DNA of 42,816 nucleotides, from positions 1 to 42,816 of the IMG/VR virus record IMGVR_UViG_3300028597_000030; one strand, given 5' to 3'. Shown one piece after another: positions 7,217 through 14,760 of the stretch. The stretch is from a virus. The number at the start of each line of letters is the position of its first letter. The first letter of the stretch is position 1. The notes below the pieces were generated by a model. The model was given only the letters and a program-made list of their open reading frames with translations. It was not told the DNA's origin and made no database searches. The position numbers and the translations under genes were made by a program.

Positions 7217-8083
7217 GTGGCGCTTACCGCCAAGACCATCACGGACGCCAAGGCCGGAGACCTGGAGGCCGTCCAGGCCGTCACGGCGGCCACGGACCGC
7301 ATCATCGGTTCCCTGGCCAACGATGCCGCCAACAAGGGCGGCAAGGGCCACATGCACGTGGCCACGCTAAAGGAGGAGCTGGAGGCGGAGGGTCGCCTGG
7401 CACTCTGGGAGGCCATCTCCCGCTGGGAGGGTGACCACCACTCCGGCGCCACCCCGGAGACGTTCCTGTTCCAGCGCATCAAGGGCGCCATCCACGAGTG
7501 CCTCCAGCGCACGGTGAACCCCGGTGCGGACCTGGACGCCCTCCGTGTCTTCACCCAGTGCCTCCGGGTGGCGGACGGGAACCTGGACCTGGCCGCTGAG
7601 CTTTGCACAACCCTCCCGGAGAAGGGCCGCCGGCTCTCCCTGGATAGGGCCCAGGCGGCCAAGTTGGCATACCAGGGGGCCCGGAGCCTGGACGCTCCCC
7701 TCCCGGGTTCGGAGGACGGCTCCCAGACCCTGGGGGACACCCTGGCGGAACTGGTCCCCTATGACGTGCCGGAGGACCTCCTGGACCCCAGCGACGTCAC
7801 GGCCCGCCAGCGCACTCTCCGGCTGACCATCTTCCGTGCCGTGTTCGGCTCCCTCTCGGAGTTCCGCCAGGGCGTCCTCAAGATCCGGGCGGAGTACGGC
7901 CAGGGCGTGGACCTGGACATGGACACGGAGGACGTCCGGGAGATGGCCCGGGACCGGGGCCTCAAGGGTGAGGGCATCCTCCCCGCCCGTGAGGAGGTCA
8001 ACGACGCGTGGCGCAAGGGCATCAAGCAACTCCGGGAGTCCCTCCCCGTGGACGTCCTCTACCCCGCCCGTACGGGCCGCTGA
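7217..8083 (+). CDS. RNA polymerase sigma-70-like factor
   Basis: A 288-aa protein with sigma-like architecture. A region 2-like segment (AEGRLALWEAISRW, then PETFLFQRIKGAI) lies near residues 57-92. A central segment has SLDAPLPG and TLGDTLAEL, the usual lead-in to regions 3 and 4. A region 4-like helix pair follows (FGSLSEFRQGVLKIRAEYG). Phage sigma factors redirect host RNA polymerase to phage promoters. The GTG start has GGAG upstream. The long leader implies tight control. The box GGGCCGCTGACCCCAGAG overlaps its stop. The assignment rests on pattern and could be weaker than it looks. Confidence 0.6.
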   Translation: MALTAKTITDAKAGDLEAVQAVTAATDRIIGSLANDAANKGGKGHMHVATLKEELEAEGRLALWEAISRWEGDHHSGATPETFLFQRIKGAIHECLQRTVNPGADLDALRVFTQCLRVADGNLDLAAELCTTLPEKGRRLSLDRAQAAKLAYQGARSLDAPLPGSEDGSQTLGDTLAELVPYDVPEDLLDPSDVTARQRTLRLTIFRAVFGSLSEFRQGVLKIRAEYGQGVDLDMDTEDVREMARDRGLKGEGILPAREEVNDAWRKGIKQLRESLPVDVLYPARTGR

Positions 8084-8094
8084 CCCCAGAGCAC
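8074..8094 (+). repeat. GCTGAC box, copy 3
   Basis: GGGCCGCTGACCCCAGAGCAC. The TGA is the stop codon of the sigma-like gene, and the next ATG is 27 bp downstream. Confidence 0.6.
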
Positions 8095-8121
8095 ACGGCA
8101 CACCAACAAGGAGAGAACATC

Positions 8122-8313
8122 ATGGCGAACACCAAGACGTACGCGCTGGCGCTGGGTGGCACGGTGGAGGTGACCATCCTCCGGGGAGGAGAGAGGGAGG
8201 TGGCTGACCTCCACTTCCGGAACCGGGAGGGCCAGACCGTGGCCACCGTCTACCGGCCGGTGGCCCAGGCCCGGGAGATGGTGGCCGGCCTCAAGGACGT
8301 CACGGCCCAGTGA
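8122..8313 (+). CDS. Hypothetical protein, 63 aa
   Basis: ATG start behind AAGGAGAGAACATC. A small mostly beta protein (KTYALALGGTVEVTILRGG) with no recognised family. The stop overlaps the next gene (GTGA). Confidence 0.6.
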   Translation: MANTKTYALALGGTVEVTILRGGEREVADLHFRNREGQTVATVYRPVAQAREMVAGLKDVTAQ

Positions 8314-8816
8314 GGCGACTACCCGTAACCCCCCTGGAGGCCGCTGGGTTCCCCAGGGGGTACCTCCCCGGAACTGGCTACGTCTCCGGAGCGGGTCACC
8401 CGGCCACCCGACGTAACCCCGCCCTGGACGCCAAGCTCCGGGCGGAGATCAAGGACCGCTACTACACCGGCCGGATGAGTTGTCCGGCCGTACCCGGAAC
8501 CGTCAGACGGAGGAGAGACCCGGTGCTGAACGTACGGGACATCAGGGAGGCGGAGCTGGTCACGGCCAGCGGGGAGCGCATCCTGGTCCGGGAGGTGAAC
8601 GGGAAGGTCACCCTGGCCGTACCGAACCACACGGACGCCAAGCTGACCCTGGTGGAGCTCAAGGCCCTGGGTGAGACCCTGGTCCAGATGGCCAACCATG
8701 GCCGGGAGAGCCGGGACCCGCTCCTGGAGAGGGTCAAGGCCACGGAGGCGGAGTTCTTCCGCTCCAAGGGCGTGCAGGACCCCTGGGCCGGCTACTCCGG
8801 ACGGGAGTTCTCCTGA
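8310..8816 (+). CDS. Hypothetical protein, 168 aa (start uncertain)
   Basis: The open frame begins with a GTG that overlaps the stop before it but has no ribosome site. A strong site, GGAGGAGAG, stands before an in-frame GTG at 8523, which would give a 97-aa protein (VLNVRDIREAELV onward). The upstream 71 codons look coding (NPALDAKLRAEIKDRYY), so either a coupled long form or both forms may exist. Family unknown. Confidence 0.5.
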   Translation: MRRLPVTPLEAAGFPRGYLPGTGYVSGAGHPATRRNPALDAKLRAEIKDRYYTGRMSCPAVPGTVRRRRDPVLNVRDIREAELVTASGERILVREVNGKVTLAVPNHTDAKLTLVELKALGETLVQMANHGRESRDPLLERVKATEAEFFRSKGVQDPWAGYSGREFS

Positions 8817-9169
8817 TGGCCATGGACCTCACCCCGGACCCCCGGGAGTCCAAGCTCCCCAAGTGGGCCCAGTCGGAGCTCAGCTCCTTCCGGATGGTTG
8901 TCCGTTCCCTGGAGGCCGCCCTGGCGGAGGCCAAGGGCAACATCACGGACTCCGGTGTCCATGTTGTGGACTACATCAGAGGTAACACTCCGCTACCGGA
9001 GGACGCGCGAGTGGCGTGGGACCTCCCCCTGGCGGAGGAGCCGGCGCCCCGCCGGAGCATCCAGTGTTACCGGGAGGCCGGTTGGCTATGGATGCAGGGC
9101 TCCCACGGACTCCAGATCCAGCCCCAGGCGTCCAACCTCACCAAGATCCGACTGGAGGACTCCAGGTGA
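8816..9169 (+). CDS. Hypothetical protein, 117 aa
   Basis: TGATG overlap with the gene before. The N-terminal half is helical (SSFRMVVRSLEAALAEA) and the C-terminal half looks beta-rich (SIQCYREAGWLWMQGSHG). The form is common among small actinophage genes without known function. It overlaps the lipoprotein start. Confidence 0.6.
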   Translation: MAMDLTPDPRESKLPKWAQSELSSFRMVVRSLEAALAEAKGNITDSGVHVVDYIRGNTPLPEDARVAWDLPLAEEPAPRRSIQCYREAGWLWMQGSHGLQIQPQASNLTKIRLEDSR

Positions 9170-9372
9170 ACGTCTACACCCGAACCATCCTCGCGGCGGC
9201 CCTGGTGGCCCTCCTCCTCCAGATCCTCACCGGATGTGACTCCGGCCCGGAGTGCCTGGACTACGACACCCAGGTAGTCCCCACCACCACGTTCGTCAAC
9301 GGCAAGGTGGTCCACGGCACCACCGTAGTTACCACGTGCACGCGCTACGCGGAGCCCACGGCCGGCCAGTGA
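9166..9372 (+). CDS. Small phage lipoprotein
   Basis: A 68-aa protein with a short basic start (VNVYTRT), a hydrophobic stretch (ILAAALVALLLQ) and a lipobox ILTGC at about residues 20-24. It would be exported and anchored on the outer face of the membrane by a lipidated cysteine. Two further cysteines (ECLDY, TTCTRY) could form a disulphide. Small lipoproteins beside immunity genes in Gram-positive phages often block superinfecting phage DNA. That role here is an inference from type and place. The palindrome at 9381 follows. Confidence 0.65.
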   Translation: MNVYTRTILAAALVALLLQILTGCDSGPECLDYDTQVVPTTTFVNGKVVHGTTVVTTCTRYAEPTAGQ

Positions 9373-9380
9373 CCCATCCC

Positions 9381-9416
9381 AGGGGACCAGCTACTCACGT
9401 GAGTGGCTGGTCCCCT
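9381..9416 (+). terminator. CTCACGTGAG palindrome, copy 5, terminator-like
   Basis: A 36-bp inverted repeat with one T/G wobble between arms, followed by TTTCG. It separates the lipoprotein from the candidate regulator and pairs with copy 6 on the other side of that gene. Confidence 0.7.
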
Positions 9417-9439
9417 TTCGTGTTGCGTGAGTAGGTGCC

Positions 9440-9468
9440 TTGACCCCCACTACGGGTCTGTGTATTCT
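9440..9468 (+). promoter_or_regulatory. Sigma-70-type promoter before the 456-aa gene
   Basis: TTGACC (9440-9445), a 17-bp spacer and TATTCT (9463-9468). Both boxes and the spacing fit the host housekeeping sigma factor. The predicted transcript would start about 35 nt before the ATG. A half palindrome GTGAGTAGGTG lies just upstream, at 9427-9437. Confidence 0.7.
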
Positions 9469-9509
9469 GGCGTTCCGCCCGGGTGGTCCGGGGGAGTGAG
9501 GAGAAGGTC

Positions 9510-10880
9510 ATGACGAACAAGGTGGCGAAGCTGGTGGCCGGCCTCAGCCCCCGTATGGTGGAGGCCATCAAGGGCGCCGCCCGGAACCCCGGTGGGAGCA
9601 TCGGTCGGCGGAACCTGGGCAACGGCGGAGGCACGTACGGTGCGCTGGGTCGCCGCGAGCTCCTCGCTCCGGGGGCGGACGGATGGTACGCGCTTACGGA
9701 GCTGGGCTGGGCCGTGGCGGAGGCCCTGGGTATGGAGATCCCGGAGGGCACCCTGGAGGAGCTCCGGGAGGAGGCGGAGAAGGTGAAATACCACCAGGCC
9801 CAGAAGGCTTGGGAGGACTCCGTGGAGGCGGATGACGTCGATGAGGACGCCATGGACTCCGCCAAACAGAATGCGTTCGACACGGTCCGTGAGGAGGGGC
9901 TGGAGCCCTACTCCACCCGCTGGTATGAGGTCGCGTACGCGACGTACCACTACTGGGTTGACCAGAACGAGGGGGAGCGTCGCGTGGCCCAGGAGGCCGC
10001 TGACGCTGAGGAGGAGACCGTGGAGACCCAGGAGGAAACCGTGGAGGCCGTGGAGGCCCAGGAGCTGGTCATCCCCAAGGGAATCCGGTTCGACACGGGG
10101 GAGGCCGGCCGTACGGCGTCCGACGCGTATAAGGCCCTCATGGCGGAGCGCATGGCGATCCGGGTGGAGGACGTCAAGAGGGGGGATCACGTGCGCCTCA
10201 CTCCCACGGCGCCCTGGCTCCCCATCACGGCGGACGCTCACGCGTCGCACATGCGGGGCCACGTCTACCTGATGAGCGGCCAGCACGTAGCCACCCGACC
10301 CATCGGGGCCAGGGTCCTCCGCCACAACAAGGAGGAGTGTGCACGGGTGATGTATGAGGTGGCTGACCAGTACCCCGGGGCCACGGTGGAGCTCCCGGAG
10401 ACCCGCGTGGAGCGCCGGGACCAGCCCACGGAGGAGGAGCTGGAGGCCATGGTGGGGACGGTCCGGACGGACTCCCGTGGGCTCCGCTACCGGGTGGATG
10501 GCCTCAAGGCCAAGTCCCAAAGCCGGTGGAGTCCCCGCTCCGTCACGGTGTGGGGCCGTTGCGTGGAGGACAAGCCCCAGGGTCGCTACGCCAACACCAC
10601 GTGGTACGGCGCCTACTGCGCTGAGATCTTCACGTACGGGGAGAACTGGGAGGCTGAGCAGGAGGCCCAGCGCGCACCCAAGGCCCGCACGTTCACCGAC
10701 GGAGAGGGTGGGACGTTCACGCTGGAGGTCAACGGCGCCACCGTGACGGCCAAGGACGTGACGGAGGACGGAGAGGAGGCCACGGCAACCACGTTCCCGT
10801 CCGTGGAGGAGGCGGAGGCGTTCGTGGTCTCCACGGTGGCGGAACTGGCCGAAGACGGATGGACCGAGCAGTCCGAATGA
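9510..10880 (+). CDS. Candidate regulator with winged-helix-like N-terminus, 456 aa
   Basis: ATG behind GAGGAGAAGGTC. Residues about 5-72 (LSPRMVEAIKGAA, then RRELLAPGADGWYALTELG) resemble a winged-helix DNA-binding fold. An acidic stretch near 170-185 (DAEEETVETQEETVEAVEA) links to a C-terminal half of unknown family. It has its own promoter and terminator-like palindromes on both sides, so it is an independent transcription unit, as expected for a gene expressed in the prophage. Its place near the integrase and lipoprotein makes it my best candidate for the lysogeny repressor, but no homology is claimed. Confidence 0.5.
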   Translation: MTNKVAKLVAGLSPRMVEAIKGAARNPGGSIGRRNLGNGGGTYGALGRRELLAPGADGWYALTELGWAVAEALGMEIPEGTLEELREEAEKVKYHQAQKAWEDSVEADDVDEDAMDSAKQNAFDTVREEGLEPYSTRWYEVAYATYHYWVDQNEGERRVAQEAADAEEETVETQEETVEAVEAQELVIPKGIRFDTGEAGRTASDAYKALMAERMAIRVEDVKRGDHVRLTPTAPWLPITADAHASHMRGHVYLMSGQHVATRPIGARVLRHNKEECARVMYEVADQYPGATVELPETRVERRDQPTEEELEAMVGTVRTDSRGLRYRVDGLKAKSQSRWSPRSVTVWGRCVEDKPQGRYANTTWYGAYCAEIFTYGENWEAEQEAQRAPKARTFTDGEGGTFTLEVNGATVTAKDVTEDGEEATATTFPSVEEAEAFVVSTVAELAEDGWTEQSE

Positions 10881-10889
10881 GCAACCCCC

Positions 10890-10925
10890 AGGGGACCAGC
10901 TACTCACGTGAGTAGCTGGTCCCCT
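10890..10925 (+). terminator. CTCACGTGAG palindrome, copy 6, terminator-like
   Basis: Perfect 36-bp inverted repeat followed by TTCTTG, 9 bp after the stop of the 456-aa gene. Good rho-independent terminator form. Confidence 0.7.
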
Positions 10926-11167
10926 TTCTTGTGTCCTCCTGTCTGACACCCTGTCAGAAACTCTCTGGCATATGCACTGGACTCGCACGCGTGTTCGATA
11001 CAAGATGGCCGTCCGTCACTCGAACGGGTGAAAGGTTCGCCCAGTGTGACGAAAATCCGCCACGGTGCGCAGGTTAAAGAAGAGACAAAGGATTCAGGAG
11101 GAGTACAGGTAACTGGCCGCTACTGGCGGTAAGCGGAGCGCAAAATGTGACCCTGGGGAGGGTGTAA
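10926..11167 (+). promoter_or_regulatory. Intergenic control region
   Basis: About 240 bp without a gene. It holds an operator-like dyad TCTGACA-CCC-TGTCAGA at 10942-10958, a possible -10 (TACAAG near 11001) and a small CCGC/GCGG stem near 11120. The base composition is less GC-rich than its surroundings. It probably carries the promoter of the 11168 gene and a regulator site. Confidence 0.4.
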
Positions 11168-11620
11168 GTGTTGGCCAAGAGATTCCCCCGACTGGAGACC
11201 CCCACGGTGCGCGTAAGCATCGAGACTCTCGAACGGGACGCGCGGGGGGTGGCCGCCTGGGGAGTGCTGGAGGTACCCCCGCCAGCGGAGGAGTACGTCT
11301 ACACCGCCGGGGAGCTCCGCCGCACGCTGGTGGCCTACGGGGCCGCCGTGGGGGTCATGATGAGCCGCTCCCATGCGGAGGAGTTCAGGCTGGTGGCGCA
11401 CGGCATGTTCACCGGCCGGCTCCTGGGCCTCTATCACCTCCAGTGGTGCCCAGCGGCCCGCCGGTTCCTCCCGGCCAACCAAGGCCCCATGACTGCCTGG
11501 CCACCCGTGGAGGAGCTCCCGCTGGAGGTCCTGGCCGGAGCGGCCATCCACGCCATGGACCCCATCCCGTTCCCGGGTGGGCCCCAGGTCATCCACCACC
11601 CGGTAGCGTCCGCCTCATGA
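11168..11620 (+). CDS. Hypothetical protein, 150 aa
   Basis: GTG start with GGGGAGGG 5 bp upstream. The protein has a likely helical centre (GELRRTLVAYGAAVGVMMSRSHAEEF) and ends PHPVASAS-like without motifs I can name. It sits between the candidate regulator and the ATPase, in the region expected to govern lysogeny. Function unknown. Confidence 0.6.
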   Translation: MLAKRFPRLETPTVRVSIETLERDARGVAAWGVLEVPPPAEEYVYTAGELRRTLVAYGAAVGVMMSRSHAEEFRLVAHGMFTGRLLGLYHLQWCPAARRFLPANQGPMTAWPPVEELPLEVLAGAAIHAMDPIPFPGGPQVIHHPVASAS

Positions 11621-11874
11621 GGGTCACATGGATCATCGTTGGCGCTGGGGTAGGGGGGCGGACCGTGGAGGACGTGGAGGAGGCCGTCCAGGCCGTCCAG
11701 GGGGCCGTCCGGGAGTCGCTGGCTCCCCATCCTCCGGAGGTGGCCGCCAAGGTCCTCCACGGGGCCTGGGGGCCGCTGAGGGCCGCACTGGTGACCGATG
11801 GTCGGATGGCTGTCAGTCAAGGCCGGAGCTGGTCCAGTTCTTCGGGGGGAATCTCCGTGGAACTACTTCCCTAG
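11617..11874 (+). CDS. Hypothetical protein, 85 aa
   Basis: ATGA overlap with the gene before. It starts MRVTWIIVGAGVGG and continues with an alanine- and valine-rich helix (VEDVEEAVQAVQGAVRESL). The short start is glycine-rich but not a full nucleotide-binding motif. Function unknown. Confidence 0.5.
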   Translation: MRVTWIIVGAGVGGRTVEDVEEAVQAVQGAVRESLAPHPPEVAAKVLHGAWGPLRAALVTDGRMAVSQGRSWSSSSGGISVELLP

Positions 11875-11888
11875 CGTGAGTAAGTGAC

Positions 11889-11901
11889 TACGCTGGTCCC
11901 C
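11889..11901 (+). promoter_or_regulatory. Possible leaderless promoter of the ATPase gene
   Basis: TACGCT at 11889-11894 stands 7 bp before the ATG at 11902, and there is no ribosome site. The spacing would place the transcription start on the A of ATG. No clear -35 is seen. Confidence 0.35.
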
Positions 11902-12477
11902 ATGACAGCAACCGATTACGCACCCGCACATCAGCTGGTCCAGGGCCCCGTCCACGCCCAGGGATGGGGCTCCGTGGGGTTCCTCCTGGATGACGCCAGC
12001 GCGGTCCGCCAATGCCGGCGGGCCGCCCGCTGGATGCTGGGTGCCTGGGGACTGGGTCCGGTCAAGGTTCTGGTGGAGGACGTGGAGCTGGTGGTCTCCG
12101 AGCTGGTGACGAACGCTCAGCGCTACGCCGGAGACGCCTACCACGCCGGTAGCTTCACGGTGTGGGCCCCGGGGGACCGTGTGGTCATCACGGTGCATGA
12201 CAAGGGTGACCTCCCGTGGATCACCAACTGGTGGACGGAATCCACCACGGAGGGCCGCGAGGAGTGGCACGACTGGGTGAACGACATCGCGGCCACCGGG
12301 GGCCGTGGCCTGGCGCTGGTCCGGGACGTCCTGGCCACATATGAGGGCACCCTGGACGTGGTGGGGGACCAGGATCTCCGCATGCCGGGGAAGGTGTTCC
12401 GGGCCACGCTCCCGCTCCCGGAGAGGTTCTGGAGGGCCAGGCCCAGGGACCCGTTCTACGACTGGGCCACGGCCTAG
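11902..12477 (+). CDS. HATPase-domain protein, anti-sigma (RsbW)-like
   Basis: A 191-aa protein with GHKL ATPase motifs: N box SELVTNAQRY (E67, N71), G1 box VHDKG (D100) and G2 box GGRGLALVRD (133-142). This is the single-domain type common in Streptomyces, where members act as anti-sigma kinases or developmental regulators. No histidine-kinase dimerisation or membrane segment is present. It lies in the lysogeny region and may act on a host or phage sigma factor, which is an inference. It looks acquired from a host genome. An in-frame GTG at 11884 is an alternative start. Confidence 0.75.
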   Translation: MTATDYAPAHQLVQGPVHAQGWGSVGFLLDDASAVRQCRRAARWMLGAWGLGPVKVLVEDVELVVSELVTNAQRYAGDAYHAGSFTVWAPGDRVVITVHDKGDLPWITNWWTESTTEGREEWHDWVNDIAATGGRGLALVRDVLATYEGTLDVVGDQDLRMPGKVFRATLPLPERFWRARPRDPFYDWATA

Positions 12478-12487
12478 GATCGGAGGC
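12475..12487 (+). promoter_or_regulatory. Possible leaderless promoter of the zinc-ribbon gene
   Basis: TAGGAT at 12475-12480, a good actinobacterial -10, overlaps the ATPase stop codon and lies 7 bp before the ATG at 12488. GGAGG is also present but only 1 bp from the ATG, too close for normal use. Confidence 0.4.
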
Positions 12488-12823
12488 ATGACCAGCGATT
12501 CAGACACGTGTGCCAGGTGTGACCGGACGGCCCAGGACCTCCTCTGTGCGGCATGCGGGGAGCTCCTCCGGCGCGCACGGCGCAAGCAACGGAGCAAGGA
12601 GACCCTCACCCCGGAGGAGAAGGACGCTTACCGCGCGTACCGACGTGCGTACATGGCCCGCCAGCGAGCGGCGGAGCGGGAGGCGGACCCGGACGGGTAC
12701 CTGGCCCGGAGAGCGGAGGAGCAACGGGCCTGGAGAGAGGCCAACCCAGAGAAGGCCCGGGAGATGAACGCTGCGCACAACCGGGACTACAGACAGAGGG
12801 CCAAGGGCCGCCCAGAGCAGTGA
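12488..12823 (+). CDS. Zinc-ribbon, basic coiled protein, 111 aa
   Basis: The N-terminus has CARC and CAAC pairs (residues about 8-25), which would bind zinc. The rest is highly charged and helical (YRAYRRAYMARQRAAERE; NPEKAREMNAAHNRDY). This resembles the N-terminal repeats seen before HNH or endonuclease VII domains, but no catalytic domain follows. It may be a DNA-binding accessory protein or a shortened endonuclease. It lies just before attP and the integrase. Confidence 0.5.
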   Translation: MTSDSDTCARCDRTAQDLLCAACGELLRRARRKQRSKETLTPEEKDAYRAYRRAYMARQRAAEREADPDGYLARRAEEQRAWREANPEKAREMNAAHNRDYRQRAKGRPEQ

Positions 12824-12825
12824 AC

Positions 12826-12851
12826 AACCCCCGTCCATGAGGGCGGGGGTT
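12826..12851 (+). terminator. Hairpin terminator upstream of attP
   Basis: AACCCCCG and CGGGGGTT pair around a 10-nt loop directly after the stop at 12823. Only a weak T run (TGTTTC) follows. Confidence 0.5.
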
Positions 12852-12874
12852 CGCTGTTTCCGCTGGTCAAGCCT

Positions 12875-12924
12875 GGTGTACCCTGTGGGGGAGCCGCTAA
12901 GGCGTAGCCCCCACGGGGGATACC
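12875..12924. other. attP: Candidate attP site
   Basis: Imperfect inverted repeat of about 50 bp centred at 12899/12900: GTGGGGG (12885-12891) mirrors CCCCCAC (12908-12914) around AGCCGCTAAGGCGTAG. Attachment sites of large serine integrases are imperfect dyads of this size, and in phiC31 attP lies immediately upstream of int, as here. The crossover dinucleotide could be AA at the centre. It could instead be an int promoter hairpin. Confidence 0.5.
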
Positions 12925-12956
12925 ATCGGACCATGAGACTAGGAGTCGTGACCGGT

Positions 12957-14672
12957 ATGGACGTCCACGCCGGAGTGTATGGCCGCCAGTCCTTGAGGCG
13001 GGCCAACAAGTCAGAGGTGAGTACGGAGGACCAGCTCAAGAAGGGCGTGGCCAGGGCCCGGGAGCTGGGCGCCTCCAGCATCGCCACGTATGAGGACCTG
13101 GGTATATCCGCGTTCTCCGGGGCGGAACGCCCTGACTTTGAACGCATGCTGGCTGACTGCCGTGCCGGCCGGCTGAATGTCGTCATCGTGTACTACGTGT
13201 CCCGCTTCTCCCGCCTGGAGGTAGCCGACGCCCTCCCCGTGTGCCAGGAGCTCCTCAACCTGGGCGTGACCATCGTGAGCCTTACGGAGGGCACGTTCAA
13301 GCGGGACAACATCATGGACCTAATTCATCTCATCTTCCGCCTGGACGCCGCACACCAGGAGTCCAAGAACAAATCCGTGGCCGTCAAGAGCGCCAAGGCC
13401 ACGGCCAAGGAGCTGGGAGGCTGGTCCGGCCCCGCACCGTACGGGTTCGAGACCTATGAAGACGTCATGACCCGTACCGGTCAAGATGGCCGCTCCCGCT
13501 CTATCGTGATCAAGCGTCTCCGCCCGAACAAGGAGGAGTGCGCCATCGTTGCCACCCACGTGTTCGCCCCCGTCATCGCCCACATGGACACGCCCTATGA
13601 CCCTGGATACATGCGCTTCCACCCCGGGTCTGTCTCCGGAGTAACCACCAACCTGAACCGGCTCTCCATCCCTACTCGCGGAGCGAAAGTGGGGAAAGAA
13701 CGGGCCGCCTCCCAGTGGGACCGCAAGACCGTGGGCCGCATCCTCCAGGACCCCCGGTTCATCGGGTACATGGCCGAACCGGTCTATGACAAGGAGGCCC
13801 GGGGCCGCAAGGTGACCGGATACCGGGTCATCCGGGACGACGACGGGCACCCCGTCAAGGCCCCGTGGGACCCCATCGTGGACCCCGGGGAGTTCTGGCG
13901 CGTCCAGGAGTGGCTCCAGGGCCGGCGGACCTCCAGCGCGAACAACAAGGGGGACTCCCTCCTCTCCGGACTGGGCCTCATGCGCTGCCTCTGCGGCGCC
14001 ACATGGAAGGCCACGCGCTACCCGGCCACCAAGACCCACCCGGAGGGCCAGCGGGCCTACCGGTGCAACATCGGACAGCGGGACACCCAGGTCCACACGG
14101 GGACCCCCACCATCGGCATGGACGCCCTGGACAACTACGTGGCGAACCGGATCTTCTCCCTCATCCGGGCCGCTGAGGACGATGAGGACGCCCTCCTCAT
14201 CCTCGCTGAGGTCCAGGAGCGCTACTCCCGCAAGCTGGAGACCCCGGAGACGTCCGGGGAGCGCCAGACCCTCCTCACGGAGCGTGCAGAGGTACGCCAG
14301 GGCCTGGAGGAGCTCTACGACGAACGCGACGCCGGAGGGTTCCGGACGGACATCGGCAGGCGCCGGTTCCTCAAGTCGGAGACAGCGCTGGCGGAGCGGC
14401 TGGAGGGCCTGGACAAGCGACTGGAGGAGCTGGAGGCCGGCAAGGAGCGTCCCCTCCCGCTGGCCCAGTGGCAAGCCTGGGGTGAGGACCCCACGGGCCC
14501 GGGGAGCTGGTGGTCCAAGCGCACCCTGGAGGAGCGCAGGGAGTTCGTCCAGCTCTGGATCAAGAGCATCACCATCCGGCCACTGGCGCGTCCCCGGGTG
14601 GCGGAGCCACTGAGCCGGCGGGTGCGGATCGAGTGGCACCGGCCCACGGAGGAGCTGGGAGCTGTGGCGTAG
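12957..14672 (+). CDS. int: Large serine integrase, phiC31 type
   Basis: A 571-aa serine recombinase. The start at 12957 puts the nucleophile in YGRQS at Ser12, exactly as I recall for phiC31 integrase, and AGGAG lies 11 bp upstream. A start at ATG 12933, 7 bp after TACCAT, is possible if the mRNA is leaderless. Resolvase domain: VYYVSRFSRLEVADAL, then MDLIHLIFRLDA. The recombinase and zinc domains follow, with CLCGATWK and a later cysteine (YRCNIG), and a coiled region near the C-terminus. It would integrate the phage at the candidate attP directly upstream. Confidence 0.92.
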   Translation: MDVHAGVYGRQSLRRANKSEVSTEDQLKKGVARARELGASSIATYEDLGISAFSGAERPDFERMLADCRAGRLNVVIVYYVSRFSRLEVADALPVCQELLNLGVTIVSLTEGTFKRDNIMDLIHLIFRLDAAHQESKNKSVAVKSAKATAKELGGWSGPAPYGFETYEDVMTRTGQDGRSRSIVIKRLRPNKEECAIVATHVFAPVIAHMDTPYDPGYMRFHPGSVSGVTTNLNRLSIPTRGAKVGKERAASQWDRKTVGRILQDPRFIGYMAEPVYDKEARGRKVTGYRVIRDDDGHPVKAPWDPIVDPGEFWRVQEWLQGRRTSSANNKGDSLLSGLGLMRCLCGATWKATRYPATKTHPEGQRAYRCNIGQRDTQVHTGTPTIGMDALDNYVANRIFSLIRAAEDDEDALLILAEVQERYSRKLETPETSGERQTLLTERAEVRQGLEELYDERDAGGFRTDIGRRRFLKSETALAERLEGLDKRLEELEAGKERPLPLAQWQAWGEDPTGPGSWWSKRTLEERREFVQLWIKSITIRPLARPRVAEPLSRRVRIEWHRPTEELGAVA

Positions 14673-14686
14673 GCCACTCTCAGATG

Positions 14687-14722
14687 AGGACCCGTACTGC
14701 TCATATGAGCGGTGCGGGTCCT
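14687..14722 (+). terminator. Integrase terminator
   Basis: A 36-bp inverted repeat (AGGACCCGTACTGCTCAT and ATGAGCGGTGCGGGTCCT) with GU-compatible mismatches, followed by TTCT, 14 bp after the integrase stop. It has the general shape of the CTCACGTGAG repeats but a different centre (CTCATATGAG). Confidence 0.65.
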
Positions 14723-14760
14723 TTCTATGTCACGAAACGGTAACGGACCCCTGGGCCGGA

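Noticed and set aside
12837-12956. An upstream extension of the integrase frame from 12837
   Set aside because: It would translate the terminator and the candidate attP, and shifts the catalytic serine away from position 12.
14510-14743. A 77-codon frame overlapping the end of the integrase and its terminator
   Set aside because: It lies in another frame of a certain gene and runs through the terminator hairpin.
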